Positions 45,008-54,583 are shown, counted from the first letter of the stretch. The stretch is 64,000 nucleotides of DNA from an uncultured Verrucomicrobia subdivision 3 bacterium (GCA_903850425.1 CAINLR010000074.1:1-64000); one strand, 5' to 3'. Translations and numbers: made by a program. Notes: generated by a model from the letters alone, not told the origin.

Positions 45008-46906
45008 TTATTTCACCACCGGCAGCATCCGCAGCGTGATCACGCCGCTGGAAATTTTGGAATCCAGCGCAATGCCCACGCGCACCGGCTGGCGCTTGGA
45101 TTGCACCTCCGCGTCTAGTTTTTCCTGACGCCACTTGAACGCGCGACCCTGCGTGTCAATCATCACCCGCACCGTGCTGCCGCCATCGGAAATTTCCAGC
45201 GTGTCCGGGCCGGTGGATTTGATTTTGCCCCATGTTATCAATGCGGTTTCAAATGTTTGGGGCGTGGAAAACTTCACTTCATCGCGCACTTCCAGCGCGG
45301 GCGTCTCGCCGCGCTGAAAAATAAAGGTGCGCTCCAACTGCTGCAAAGCCGGCACCGCGTAGGCGGAACGGAGATTGAGTTTGAACGTGTCCGCCGCGTC
45401 GGTGAAATTGGTTTCGAGAATGACGCCGCGTGCCTCCGCGCCGGTTTTTTGAAGTTGTCCCGCAATGACCGGCACGGCATGACCGAAGGAATTCAGCACC
45501 GGGCTGTCGTAGCGATGCGCGCTAAACGTGCGCTTGGTATAGACTTCGCCGCCGGGATCGCACACGACCATGTTCGCGCCGGCCAATACACTGAAACTGC
45601 CGACGTCATTGTGGTTGTGTGGCTCGTTGTTATGGCCGCCTTTGAGAACCACGGCGAAGACGGATTTTGCCGCCGGCGCGTTGCGCGCGAGCACCACGCC
45701 GCCGCCCGCAAAAAAACTGCGCAGCGGACTGTCGTTGAAGGCCGCCAGTTTGCGGACGGCCGGCAGCTTGCCATCCAGACTCGCCAGCATCAGCGTCATC
45801 GCCAGGTCTTTGCCATCGCCGAGCAGCCGGTGCGGGCCGGCCTCCAGCCCCAGCCGCGCGCAAACATAGGCGATGAGTGGCGCGCTGGGCTTGGCACCGG
45901 GCGGACAGTCGGAAATCGTCGGATAAATGCCAGGCAGAATTTCGCTGCGCCGGCAAAACAACGCCGGGGCAATCGCCCGGTCGTCGTCGAGCAAATCCAG
46001 TTTTCCACCGGTGGACTGCCGCAAAATTTCCGTCAACAAAATGAAGTGGCCATAACCGTAGTTCCAATAGCCGATCCCTTCGGCGCAATAACCGTCGGGC
46101 GTGAAGCCCGACAAAAAAAAGCGGATGCAATGCTCGCCGGCCGCCGCGAAGAAGGCCCGATCAGCGCGCGAATCCAGCAGTGTCAGCGCGGCAAAAACGG
46201 TGTTGCCCACGCACACGGAATTCCAGTTCATCGGTGCCCGCACCCAGAACGCCTCGGTCTGGCGGCCCTCGATCATGGCGCGAAACGGTTCCAACACGCG
46301 GCGCGAGATGTTCTCGCGAATCCGTTGCCGCGTGGCCGGCGACAGGCGGTCGCCCAGCACAAAATCCGCCTCGGCCAGTTCGGCGGCAAGACCGGTCGCA
46401 CCGAGGTCGGGCACAACTTCTTCGCCGCGAAAATTCTTCAAGCCGCCGTCGTGCGCCGGCATCACCCAGGTTTTTTCCGCACAGAGCGCGGCGATGGTGT
46501 TTTCCAGCGCGGGAAGAAAACGACCCCGGTTTTCAAACGCCTCGGCACTGGTGAATTGCGCGATGCGATTGCGCCGCTCGCTGGCCACGCGCTGCCAGTG
46601 GGTGCGATTGCCGGTTTGTGAGTATTCCAGAAACAAACTGTCCGGCTGCTCCGGCAAAGGTTGGGCAAGGGTTTCCTCCGCCCGAGCGATGACCTCGGCA
46701 AAACAATCATTCGTCGCGAGTCGCTGCCAGGCGGCGCGACTGGTGATCGGCCAGGCGAAGCCGGCGGGTTGCGCGGGCAGCCACGCGGCAAGCTGCTGAA
46801 TGCGCCCCGCATCAAGCGTCTCTCCCGCGCGCCCGGCGAAACTGACAACGAGGCACAGAACGGACAACCACCAAGTTTGCGGGCGAAATGAAAAGAGAAT
46901 TGGCAT
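45008..46906 (-). CDS. secreted heparinase II/III-like polysaccharide lyase
   Basis: The protein is 632 residues from MPILFSFRPQTWWLSVLCLV, a signal peptide ending near FAG-RAG. Residues 30-370 are an alpha/alpha toroid (NWNSVCVGNTVFAAL, FTPDGYCAEGIGYWNYGYGHFILL), in which Tyr and Asn/His are typical catalytic residues. The C-terminal beta sheet carries HNHNDVGSFSVLAG and VCDPGGEVYTKRTF, the heparinase II/III-like signature. It probably eliminates uronic-acid bonds in an acidic polysaccharide; the substrate is not readable. It is monocistronic. Confidence 0.88.
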   Translation of the reverse strand: MPILFSFRPQTWWLSVLCLVVSFAGRAGETLDAGRIQQLAAWLPAQPAGFAWPITSRAAWQRLATNDCFAEVIARAEETLAQPLPEQPDSLFLEYSQTGNRTHWQRVASERRNRIAQFTSAEAFENRGRFLPALENTIAALCAEKTWVMPAHDGGLKNFRGEEVVPDLGATGLAAELAEADFVLGDRLSPATRQRIRENISRRVLEPFRAMIEGRQTEAFWVRAPMNWNSVCVGNTVFAALTLLDSRADRAFFAAAGEHCIRFFLSGFTPDGYCAEGIGYWNYGYGHFILLTEILRQSTGGKLDLLDDDRAIAPALFCRRSEILPGIYPTISDCPPGAKPSAPLIAYVCARLGLEAGPHRLLGDGKDLAMTLMLASLDGKLPAVRKLAAFNDSPLRSFFAGGGVVLARNAPAAKSVFAVVLKGGHNNEPHNHNDVGSFSVLAGANMVVCDPGGEVYTKRTFSAHRYDSPVLNSFGHAVPVIAGQLQKTGAEARGVILETNFTDAADTFKLNLRSAYAVPALQQLERTFIFQRGETPALEVRDEVKFSTPQTFETALITWGKIKSTGPDTLEISDGGSTVRVMIDTQGRAFKWRQEKLDAEVQSKRQPVRVGIALDSKISSGVITLRMLPVVK

Positions 46907-46973
46907 GGGTAGAATTGCCGAGACAGACGCCGGGGTAATGTTGGAGGTTACTGGATTGGCCACCATCATTTTT

Positions 46974-47048
46974 GTAGGAGACGAGGTGACAAGTCTCAAA
47001 CTAAAAACTGGGGGCGGAATATTTGAGACTCCTCGCGTCGTCTCCTAC
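46974..47048. repeat. inverted repeat, GTAGGAGACGA type
   Basis: Two 27-base arms (46974-47000 and 47022-47048) pair with about six differences. The ends are GTAGGAGACGA and TCGTCTCCTAC; the inner parts carry AGTCTCAAA and TTTGAGACT. The GACGAGGTGACAAGTCTC part resembles the insertion in phr. Confidence 0.8.
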
Positions 47049-47118
47049 GAGTTAGTTTGGAATGGGGAGCGCGCCCGTCCCGGTGGCCGTTTCCGGCGGC
47101 GCGCAGCTTCCCCTGAAA

Positions 47119-47279
47119 ATAGCCCAGCCATTCATGGCTGGGACTCATGGTCGGCAATTTCCCAAAGTCCCGTCCCGGGACGAAAGGTGCTTGCACACGG
47201 CCACCCTGCTCTTCTGCCGTCCCTCGCGGGACTTTTTCATTTGGTTGACGCCTGCCCCAGCCATGAATGGCTGGGCTAT
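47119..47279. repeat. 161-bp element with perfect 24-bp inverted ends
   Basis: The ends at 47119-47142 and 47256-47279 are exact inverted copies. Each end also contains its own palindrome, CCCAGCCATTCATGGCTGGG. Nested dyads (GTCCCGTCCCGGGAC, GTCCCTCGCGGGAC) lie inside. The plan (palindromic ends plus nested inner pair) parallels family B. Confidence 0.88.
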
Positions 47280-47340
47280 TATCATCGCCTCGCTCCGCAC
47301 CCCGTGCCCGCAGCCGTTGATTTCACCCCGGTAAATTTTT

Positions 47341-47428
47341 AACGCAAAGGCGCAAAGGCACAGAGGCGCAAAGGTCTTGGCAGACGGCCACCCTTCTCCG
47401 CGTCTTGGCGTCTTGGCGTCTTGGCGTT
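47341..47428. repeat. AACGCAAAGGCGCAAAGG-type inverted repeat
   Basis: Starts with AACGCAAAGGCGCAAAGG and ends with the diverged inverse CTTGGCGTCTTGGCGTT. It contains three to four short direct repeats at each end. This repeat type is widely dispersed in bacteria. Confidence 0.7.
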
Positions 47429-47691
47429 TAATTTTGTCTCCCGCCAAAGCGCCAGAGGGCTGGCGCACTCCAGGACGCTGCGCGCGGTTTGGGAATCCTC
47501 GGTCAACGCGCCAGCGTCGTGGAGTGCGGTGGCCCTCCACCGCTTTTTCATCGCGCCCGCAACCCGCCGATAATTTCCAACGCCCTTGGCTCCGTTCGTC
47601 CCGGTTGTCGTTTGGGGCGGCGTTGGCGGGCGTTATCCGGCAAAAACTGTCTCTTTGGCATAATTTTCTGAAAACAAGTCGGTTCCAACGC

Positions 47692-47902
47692 TGCACAAGG
47701 CGTCCGACCGGCTGCACAAGCCGTCCGGAGCATTTCACAAGGCGTCCGACGGGCTGCACACGGTCGCCGACTGGCTGCACAAGGTGTCCGGCCGGTTGCA
47801 CAAAGCGGCCGCAGGATGGCACCGGGCGTCCGGGCGTTTGCACACCGGTTTTCACTGCGTTGCACACGCGGGCCGATGGGTTGCACACGGTCGCCGATGC
47901 AG
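47692..47902. repeat. 21-bp tandem repeat array, about 10 units
   Basis: Ten head-to-tail units of about 21 bases, the pattern being YTGCACAAGGCGTCCGAC plus three variable bases. One unit is 22 bases. It has the same period as the array at 3192 but an unrelated sequence. It lies 110 bases past the 3' end of secA. No spacers separate the units, so it is not CRISPR. Confidence 0.85.
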
Positions 47903-48012
47903 AAGCAGTGCAGGCCCAGCGCAGTTTCAAACCAGCGGAGGCCGCCGCCGGCCGGGCGAAGAAAGAAGGCGGCTTGCTCGCGCAAGCCGCCACGGCCCAA
48001 AAACTGATCGGC

Positions 48013-51000
48013 CTATTTGCCGCAGCAGTTCTTGAATTTCTTGCCGCTGCCGCAGGGACACGGATCGTTGCGGCCGACTTTCGGCCCGGTGCGCGCGGGC
48101 TTGGCCTTGGCCTGGGCTTCGGCGGCCTGGGCGGCTTCGCTGACCACGTCGCTGGCCCGGGGTTTGCCGCTGGCGGCAGCGCCGCCGCCGGTGCCCGTGC
48201 TGGTGCCGCCAAACGCACTGGTATTCTGGTGCAGCGTCTGTTGCGGCGCGTTGCGGAGGAAATTTTCAAACGCCAGCAGGCTCGACGCGCTGCGGAAGAC
48301 GTTGTGACAGATTTCCGTTTTGACGCTGACCATCAGTTCGTCGAAAATCTTGAACGCCTCGGCCTTGTATTCCAGCAGCGGATCGCGCTGGCCATGCGCC
48401 CGCAGACCGATGCTGTAGCGCAGGCTGTCCATCTCGTAAAGATGCTCCTGCCACAACTTATCAATCGCGCTCAAAATCGTGTAGCGCTCGACGGTGGCCA
48501 GTTTCTCCGGTTCCTCGAAGCTCACTTTTAATTCGTAAGCCTTGCGGATGCTGTCGCTGATGAAATTGCAGACGCCAAATTGTTCCGGCGTCAAGCCGTC
48601 GAACAACGAGTCTTTCACCGGCGCTTCCTTGCCGGACTCGCCGGCCTTCACGATTTCGCCTTCGGGCATGCCGAGCGGGAAATTCAAATTCACCCAGTCG
48701 GTCAAACCGCGAATCCGCCACTCGCGCGGGCCGGCGTCGGCGCTGGTGAACTCCTCCACCTTCAAAATCACCACTTCCTCGATGATGTCCATCAGGCGGT
48801 CGCGCACGTCGTCGCTGCTGAGAATCTCGTTGCGGAAGCCGTAGATGACTTCGCGCTGCTTGTTCATCACGTCATCGTATTCGAGCGTGCGTTTGCGCTG
48901 CTGGAAATTATGCTGTTCGACTTTCTTCTGCGCGCTCTGGATGGACCAGTTGAGCCAGCGATGATGCAGTTCCTCGCCTTCTTCCAGACCCATGCCTTCC
49001 ATCATTTTTACAATGCGATCCGAGCCAAACAAACGCATGAGATCGTCTTCGAGCGAAATGAAAAAGTGCGACGAACCCGGATCGCCCTGGCGCGAACAGC
49101 GACCGCGCAACTGCCGGTCAATGCGCCGTGATTCGTGGCGTTCCGTGCCGAGCACATGCAAGCCGCCGACTTTCGTGACGCCCTCGCCCAGTTTGATGTC
49201 CGTGCCGCGCCCCGCCATGTTCGTGGCGATGGTGATCGCGCCGCGCTGGCCGGCGCGGGCGACAATTTCCGCTTCCTGCTCGTGATATTTTGCGTTGAGG
49301 ACGGAATGAATCAACCCTTCCTTTTTCAACATGCGCGAGAGCATTTCGCTGGTCTCGACAGAAATGGTGCCGACCAGCACCGGCCGACCTTGCGCGTGCA
49401 AGGCGGCGATTTCCTTGACAACGGCGTTGAATTTCTCGCGCCGCGTTTTATAGACCGAGTCGTTGGCGTCCTTGCGGATGTTCGGCTGGTTCGTGGGAAT
49501 CGTCAGCACGCCGAGCTTGTAGATGTCGAAAAATTCCGCCGCTTCCGTTTCCGCCGTGCCAGTCATGCCCGCGAGCTTGTGGTAAAGGCGGAAATAATTC
49601 TGGATCGTGATCGTCGCGAGCGTCTGCGTCTCGCGTTCGATGGCCACGTTTTCCTTCGCTTCGACGGCTTGATGCAAGCCATCGCTCCAGCGGCGTCCGG
49701 CCATCAAGCGGCCCGTGTGCTGATCCACGATGACCACTTTGTTTTCCTGAATGACATATTCCACGTCGAGCTGGTAAAGGCTGTAAGCCTTGAGCAATTG
49801 CGAGATGGCGTGCATCTTCTGCGCCTTCACCTCGAAGTCGGACTGCAACTTCGTTTTAATCTCCAGCCGCTTGCGCGCGTCGGTTTCAGGACCGGCGTCC
49901 ACGTCGTGCAACTGCGTGTTCAAATCCGGCAGCACAAACGCGTCCGGGTCCTGCGGGCTGACGTAATTGCGCCCCTTCTCGGTCAAATCGGCCTCGTGGC
50001 TCTTCTCGTCCATCGCGAAGAGCAATTCTTCCTTCTCCCTATAAAGGTCCACCTTCTTCTGGTCCTTGTGCAGTTCCAACTCCGCCTGATTCATCATCTT
50101 GAGGTTTTCCGGATTCTCCAGGATTTTCATCAAGGCTTCCGAACGCGGCTGGCCGGTTTTGACGCGGAAGAGCAGCAGCCCGATTTCTTTTTCAAGCGCG
50201 CCGGCATCTTTCACATTTGAGCCATCGGCCGGATGCAGCTTCTTGAGGAGTTCGCCCGCCTCGTTCAAGAAGCGGGTGCATAACCGTTCCTGCGCGCGGA
50301 CCAACCCTTCCACGGTCGGTTTCCACTGCGCGTATTGTTCATCGAACGTGCGCACGGCGGGACCGCTGATGATCAGGGGCGTGCGTGCTTCATCAATCAG
50401 AATGGAATCCACTTCGTCCACAATGGCGAAGTAATGCCCGCGCTGGACCTGCTCTTCCTTGCGCGACGCCATGCCGTTGTCGCGGAGATAATCGAAGCCG
50501 AATTCGGAGTTCGTGCCGTAAGTGATGTCGCACTGATACTGCTCGCGACGAACCGGCGGCGGCTGGTCGTGCAAAATGACGCCGACCGAAAGCCCGAGAA
50601 ATTTATAGACGGCACCCATCCATTCCGAATCGCGCGCGGCGAGGTAATCATTCACGGTCACGACGTGGACGCCGCGACCGGTGATCGCATTAAGATAAAC
50701 CGGCAGCGTGCCGACGAGCGTTTTGCCTTCGCCGGTGGCCATTTCCGCGATGCGCCCGTTGTGCAGGCCATAGCCGCCGACCAACTGCACGTCAAACGGC
50801 ACCATTTCCCAGCGGATGGGATGGCCGCGCACGATGACATCCTGCCCGCACAAACGGCGACAGGTGTTTTTGACCACGGCGAACGCTTCCGGCAAAATTT
50901 CGTTGAGCTTGCGGGCGAGTTCGTCGTTGTCTGCGATCAGGGAAAGCTCGGCTTTCCACGCCGCCGTCTTGGCGCGCAGATCATCATCGGACAGCTTTTG

Positions 51001-51099
51001 CAGTCCGGCCTCGATTTCGTTGATTCGGCCGACCATCGGACGAATCTTCTTCACATCCCGGTCGTTTTTCGACGGAAAAATCTTTCTGAACAAATTCAC
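48013..51099 (-). CDS. secA: preprotein translocase ATPase SecA
   Basis: The protein is 1028 residues, the motor that drives proteins through SecYEG. Walker A is EMATGEGKTLVG, Walker B is IVDEVDSILIDEAR, and the preprotein cross-linking region and helicase motif GTISVETSEMLS, TNMAGRGTDIKLG are all present. The C-terminal zinc module is intact (NDPCPCGSGKKFKNCCGK) after a Gly/Ala linker. It is longer than E. coli SecA (901) through inserts around residues 280-450. It is a single-gene unit and the neighbours are unrelated. Confidence 0.98.
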   Translation of the reverse strand: MNLFRKIFPSKNDRDVKKIRPMVGRINEIEAGLQKLSDDDLRAKTAAWKAELSLIADNDELARKLNEILPEAFAVVKNTCRRLCGQDVIVRGHPIRWEMVPFDVQLVGGYGLHNGRIAEMATGEGKTLVGTLPVYLNAITGRGVHVVTVNDYLAARDSEWMGAVYKFLGLSVGVILHDQPPPVRREQYQCDITYGTNSEFGFDYLRDNGMASRKEEQVQRGHYFAIVDEVDSILIDEARTPLIISGPAVRTFDEQYAQWKPTVEGLVRAQERLCTRFLNEAGELLKKLHPADGSNVKDAGALEKEIGLLLFRVKTGQPRSEALMKILENPENLKMMNQAELELHKDQKKVDLYREKEELLFAMDEKSHEADLTEKGRNYVSPQDPDAFVLPDLNTQLHDVDAGPETDARKRLEIKTKLQSDFEVKAQKMHAISQLLKAYSLYQLDVEYVIQENKVVIVDQHTGRLMAGRRWSDGLHQAVEAKENVAIERETQTLATITIQNYFRLYHKLAGMTGTAETEAAEFFDIYKLGVLTIPTNQPNIRKDANDSVYKTRREKFNAVVKEIAALHAQGRPVLVGTISVETSEMLSRMLKKEGLIHSVLNAKYHEQEAEIVARAGQRGAITIATNMAGRGTDIKLGEGVTKVGGLHVLGTERHESRRIDRQLRGRCSRQGDPGSSHFFISLEDDLMRLFGSDRIVKMMEGMGLEEGEELHHRWLNWSIQSAQKKVEQHNFQQRKRTLEYDDVMNKQREVIYGFRNEILSSDDVRDRLMDIIEEVVILKVEEFTSADAGPREWRIRGLTDWVNLNFPLGMPEGEIVKAGESGKEAPVKDSLFDGLTPEQFGVCNFISDSIRKAYELKVSFEEPEKLATVERYTILSAIDKLWQEHLYEMDSLRYSIGLRAHGQRDPLLEYKAEAFKIFDELMVSVKTEICHNVFRSASSLLAFENFLRNAPQQTLHQNTSAFGGTSTGTGGGAAASGKPRASDVVSEAAQAAEAQAKAKPARTGPKVGRNDPCPCGSGKKFKNCCGK

Positions 51100-51183
51100 A
51101 ATAATCCTTCAATGGTTACAAAATGAAGGGATACGCTACGCGAGCCGGCGCAGAGCGTCAAAGCGAATCGGGAAAGTTTTCGG

Positions 51184-51495
51184 TCAGGCCACCGCGCGCA
51201 GGCCGAGCATGGCCTCCGGGCGCGGCGCGGCTTTACGCACCACCAAGGCCGCGCGTTTGGTGTTTTCGGAAATGATCTGCAAGTCGGGCCGCAAGGCGGG
51301 ATTGTCGCCATGCTTGAGCATCATCCGCTCGGCGTAACCTTGGATGATGGTGAGGATGTTGTTCAGATCATGCGCGACTTCGCGGCTGATCTGACGGGAA
51401 GGTTCCGGCCACGCTTGCCTTGCGGGCTGGGGGGCCACCGATGCCGGCTCGAGAGTCGGCATCATTTTTTGATAAATGGTTTCGAGCGATGACAT
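51184..51495 (-). CDS. histidine-kinase dimerisation (DHp) domain-only protein
   Basis: The protein is 103 residues from MSSLETIYQKMM. Residues 35-85 match a HisKA phospho-acceptor helix: SREVAHDLNNILTIIQGYAERM, in which the His precedes Asp-Leu-Asn-Asn, as in hybrid kinases with AHDFNNILT. The ATP-binding domain (N and G boxes) is absent, and the protein ends within 20 residues. It could be a histidine phosphotransfer module, a dominant partner, or a remnant. The ATG was chosen over an upstream GTG-type extension of three codons. It lies 84 bases upstream of secA on the same strand. Confidence 0.7.
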   Translation of the reverse strand: MSSLETIYQKMMPTLEPASVAPQPARQAWPEPSRQISREVAHDLNNILTIIQGYAERMMLKHGDNPALRPDLQIISENTKRAALVVRKAAPRPEAMLGLRAVA

Positions 51496-51669
51496 GGTGA
51501 CCACGGAAAAGCAGTTACTGCGCCATCAAGAAAAAGCCCTGTTTTCGGAGCCCTCTCATTTGTCCTCGGCTGCAAACGTCCAAAATAATTTCCCCCTGTT
51601 CCAAACCAAGACAGCAAAAGAACCTGAGAAAGCACCTGACGGTCCACGTCGCCAGGTCAGCGTGAAACC

Positions 51670-52902
51670 TCAAGGCACCACTTCCACCGGCAAACCAATC
51701 CAGACGAGTTTCAGCAGATAAGCCGCGTCCCAGTTCGCCAACCGGAAACAACCGTGCGATTCCGTGCGCCCGACTTGCTCCGGGCCAGGCGTGCCGTGCA
51801 GGCCATAACCTGGTTTGTCCAAGCCCATCCACGCGACGCCGACCGGATTGTTCGGCCCCGGCGGCAGAATCAATTTATGCCCGATGGCCTGCGCTTCGGG
51901 CGATTCCGGAAACACTGCGGGATCAAAGGTGTAATTGGGATTCGGCGCGACCACCGCAACGTGCAGTTCGCCGATGGGACGCTTTTCCACCTTCGCCGCG
52001 ATGCTGCAAGGAAAGTGTGCCAGCAAATTGGTTTCCACATCGAATGCCTCCAGAAACTTTCCAGACAAGTGAATGATCACGAACGCCGCCCGGCCCTGCG
52101 GCTCGGGATACCTGACGTCGGGAATCTTCAAAATGGTGCCCGCCGCCACGCTCGTCCAGAACACGTCCGGATTTAATTTTTGAATCAGCAGCGGATGGGC
52201 ATGCGCGTTTTCTGCGACGAGTTCCAAAACGGATTCGTAATCCAGCGCCGACTGTTCGGATTTCGCCACCCAGGTTTTCCCAATCGGCTGCAACCGCGCG
52301 AGATCGTTCGTCGTCACCGTGTAGGTCGTAAACAGGGGCACATCCAGGGTGAGCCGGGCTTTTGTGTTGGTATTTAGAACGCCCGTGTCAGTCAGGTTTT
52401 GTGAGCGTTGAAAGGCCGCGATGGCCGCCCGCGTCTGCGAACCCATCGCCCCGTCAATGGAACCTGGCGAAATCGTGTGCCGCGCCAAGGCCACCTGCGC
52501 CTCCAGCACGTCGCGAACTGGCAGCGAAAAATCGGGGGCTTTCTCAAGCACTTTTTCGGGCAAAGGCAGCGGCGCTTTTTCCAGCACCGCTGCCGGCACC
52601 TTTTCGGGCACGACCACGCGCGCCGGATTGGTGTTCAGAACCAAGGGTGGCGGCACAGGCAAAACGGCGGCCAAAGGCTTTGGTTGGGCCGGCGGCCGGG
52701 ATTCGACGAGTGGAGGTTGGCTGACGACCGACACGGTTGGCTTCGCCGCCGGAACGGGCCGGGCCGGTGTTTTTTTTGCGGCGTGTTCCTGCCGCCACCA
52801 CCACCAGCCGGTGCCGGCAAGGATGAGCAACAGCAACAGCACGGCCAGAAAATCCCCGCCGCGTTGACGGCGCTTGGATGACGATTTATTCAACTGCGGC
52901 AC
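51670..52902 (-). CDS. L,D-transpeptidase (YkuD) with peptidoglycan-binding domain
   Basis: The protein is 410 residues with a GTG start. Residues 19-37 are a membrane anchor (LAVLLLLLILAGTGWWWW). A Pro/Ala/Val linker leads to a PG_binding_1-like domain (about 130-185, ISPGSIDGAMGSQTRAAIAAF) and a LysM-like stretch (PLFTTYTVTTNDLARLQP, LLIQKLNPDVFWTSVAAG). The YkuD domain ends with His369 in GLHGTPGPEQVG and the catalytic Cys385 in TESHGCFRL. It cross-links peptidoglycan by 3-3 bonds or anchors proteins to it, on the outer face of the inner membrane. Confidence 0.93.
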   Translation of the reverse strand: MPQLNKSSSKRRQRGGDFLAVLLLLLILAGTGWWWWRQEHAAKKTPARPVPAAKPTVSVVSQPPLVESRPPAQPKPLAAVLPVPPPLVLNTNPARVVVPEKVPAAVLEKAPLPLPEKVLEKAPDFSLPVRDVLEAQVALARHTISPGSIDGAMGSQTRAAIAAFQRSQNLTDTGVLNTNTKARLTLDVPLFTTYTVTTNDLARLQPIGKTWVAKSEQSALDYESVLELVAENAHAHPLLIQKLNPDVFWTSVAAGTILKIPDVRYPEPQGRAAFVIIHLSGKFLEAFDVETNLLAHFPCSIAAKVEKRPIGELHVAVVAPNPNYTFDPAVFPESPEAQAIGHKLILPPGPNNPVGVAWMGLDKPGYGLHGTPGPEQVGRTESHGCFRLANWDAAYLLKLVWIGLPVEVVP

Positions 52903-52948
52903 GGCTCCAGTTTAGCCGCGCGGGCCGGTCCGCCAAGTTTCAATTCCA

Positions 52949-53644
52949 TCAGCCCAAACGCAGCACGGCATCCCCGATAAGGCGCGCGGCGTTGTCATAA
53001 CCAACGCGACTGGTGTTGAGAATGACATGATAATTCAACGGGTCGTTGATGTCGGCGTTGAAATACGTTTTCAGATAGCGGGCGCGGGCCTGCTCCTCGT
53101 CCAGACAAAAATGCCGCGCCGCCGCCGGCGATTTGTGTTCATCGTGACAGATGCGTTCGATGCGATCTTCCAGCGGGGCCACAAGGCGGACGTGCAGGAC
53201 GTGCGGCAGTTTCGCGGTGACGATGTTCCCGGCGCGGCCGATAAGAATCACCCCGCCCAGTTCCGCCAGCCGCAGCATCGTCTCGGCGGTCTGTTGGACA
53301 ACTTTTTGCGCTGGCGGATGCACGCCGAAAATATCGGCCAGCGTGTCCTCCAGTTGCGACGCCCGATCCTCTGGCAGAAACTGGGCGAGATACTTCGGCA
53401 AATTGTGATCGGCCAGCACCTTGTCCATGAGTTCGCGATCAAACACCGTCCACGCAACCCCGTCCGGTGGCGCGTGCTGCTGGAGATACCTGGTCAGTTT
53501 CTCCGCCACCAGCACCGCGCCGCACCCCGCCTGACGCGAAATGGTTACCGCCCGGCGGACACTGGTGGGCGCGGGGCCATGCGCCGCCGGCGTGGTTTGA
53601 CTGCTGATAAAGGAGAGACAACGGTCAAGACTGGCGTTCATCAT
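52949..53644 (-). CDS. cytidylate kinase-like family protein
   Basis: The protein is 231 residues. The N-terminal strand and loop AVTISRQAGCGAVLVAEKL is the degenerate P-loop of the cytidylate-kinase-like family (PF13189 type), followed by VFDRELMDKVLADHN and a LIGRAGNIVTAKL stretch, then RLVAPLEDRIERIC. The kinase fold is clear, the substrate is not. It lies 47 bases upstream of the transpeptidase gene on the same strand. Confidence 0.85.
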   Translation of the reverse strand: MMNASLDRCLSFISSQTTPAAHGPAPTSVRRAVTISRQAGCGAVLVAEKLTRYLQQHAPPDGVAWTVFDRELMDKVLADHNLPKYLAQFLPEDRASQLEDTLADIFGVHPPAQKVVQQTAETMLRLAELGGVILIGRAGNIVTAKLPHVLHVRLVAPLEDRIERICHDEHKSPAAARHFCLDEEQARARYLKTYFNADINDPLNYHVILNTSRVGYDNAARLIGDAVLRLG

Positions 53645-53743
53645 AAATCACCTTTCGTTTGAATGACTTACCATACGCCCGCCGGTTCAAAAAAAGCAAG
53701 CCACGGATGGTGATTTGCACCGGGCTAATGTTGAAGATTACAC

Positions 53744-54583
53744 CTAATCACGCCGCAGCATGTCGTTGTAGGCGCTGCCAATTTGATCCACCAACGGCGA
53801 CGGCGCGACCGGCCACCCGTCCAGCGCGACCACGGGCACCAGGCCCAGCGCGCTTTGCGTCACAAAAATCCCATCCGCATTCCGCAAATGCTCCAACTTG
53901 ATCACGCGCTTGTTCGTCTCGAGCCCCAGCGTCTGGCAGATCTCCAATACCACCGCCCGGGTGATACCCGGCAGGACGCCGCGCCCCGTCGGCACCGTGC
54001 AGATTCGATCCTGATAAACCCAGAAAATGTTCCCGCCCGCCGTCTCCGCCACCTCGCCGTTCGTATTGAGCAACAATGCCTCGTCTGCGCCTTTTTCCTC
54101 CGCCTCGGCCCGCGCCACCACGTTGAGCAGCTTGCTCGTGGTCTTGAAGGACGCCAGCGCATCGCTCGCCGGAATCCGGAAGGACGACGTGACCATGCTC
54201 CACTGCACCGGCTCCTCGGCGTTCACCGGCGGCAAGGGAGTCAAGGTCATCGCCACGGTTGGCTCCTCGGAGTTCCTCGGCGAATACCCTCGCGGTCCCG
54301 GCCCGCGCGTCAGCGTCACCCGCAAAATGCCTTCTGGCTGATTATTTTTCTCGATGAGTTCGCCCGCGAGTGTCTGCAATTCTTTGGGCGTGAACGGCGG
54401 CTTGATTTTCAGAAACTCCGCGCCGCGCGTCATGCGCTCCAGATGCTGCGCCATGCGAAAGGGCTGGCCGTTCGCGACGCGCATCGTCTCAAAAATCCCA
54501 TCGCCCAGCATAAAACCACGGTCGTTCAAGGGCACGAGCGCGTCTGCTTCAGGCAAAAATTTTCCGTTGAGAAAGACAATCAT
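53744..54583 (-). CDS. class IV aminotransferase, aminodeoxychorismate lyase / D-amino acid transaminase type
   Basis: The protein is 279 residues from MIVFLNGKFLPEADALVPLND. It is a fold-type IV PLP enzyme. The Schiff-base Lys is probably Lys147 in ASFKTTSKLLNVV; the segments GADEALLLNTNGEVAETAGGN and GVLPGITRAVVLEI are the cofactor-phosphate and substrate loops. The choice between aminodeoxychorismate lyase (folate route), D-alanine or branched-chain aminotransferase cannot be made by eye. An 82-codon upstream extension is Arg-rich and rejected. It lies 99 bases upstream of the cytidylate-kinase-like gene. Confidence 0.88.
   Translation of the reverse strand: MIVFLNGKFLPEADALVPLNDRGFMLGDGIFETMRVANGQPFRMAQHLERMTRGAEFLKIKPPFTPKELQTLAGELIEKNNQPEGILRVTLTRGPGPRGYSPRNSEEPTVAMTLTPLPPVNAEEPVQWSMVTSSFRIPASDALASFKTTSKLLNVVARAEAEEKGADEALLLNTNGEVAETAGGNIFWVYQDRICTVPTGRGVLPGITRAVVLEICQTLGLETNKRVIKLEHLRNADGIFVTQSALGLVPVVALDGWPVAPSPLVDQIGSAYNDMLRRD

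Larger units (their letters stand above)
46907..48012. other. 1.1-kb repeat-rich spacer
   Basis: No supported gene. From left to right it holds a family A-related inverted repeat, a perfect 24-base inverted repeat, an AACGCAAAGG-type repeat and a 21-bp tandem array, all listed separately. Long open frames on both strands (up to 384 codons) are products of the GC-rich repeats and of secA antisense. Confidence 0.6.

Noticed and set aside
47377..48531. 384-codon plus-strand frame across the second array and the end of secA
   Set aside because: Half of it is antisense to secA and the rest is tandem repeat.
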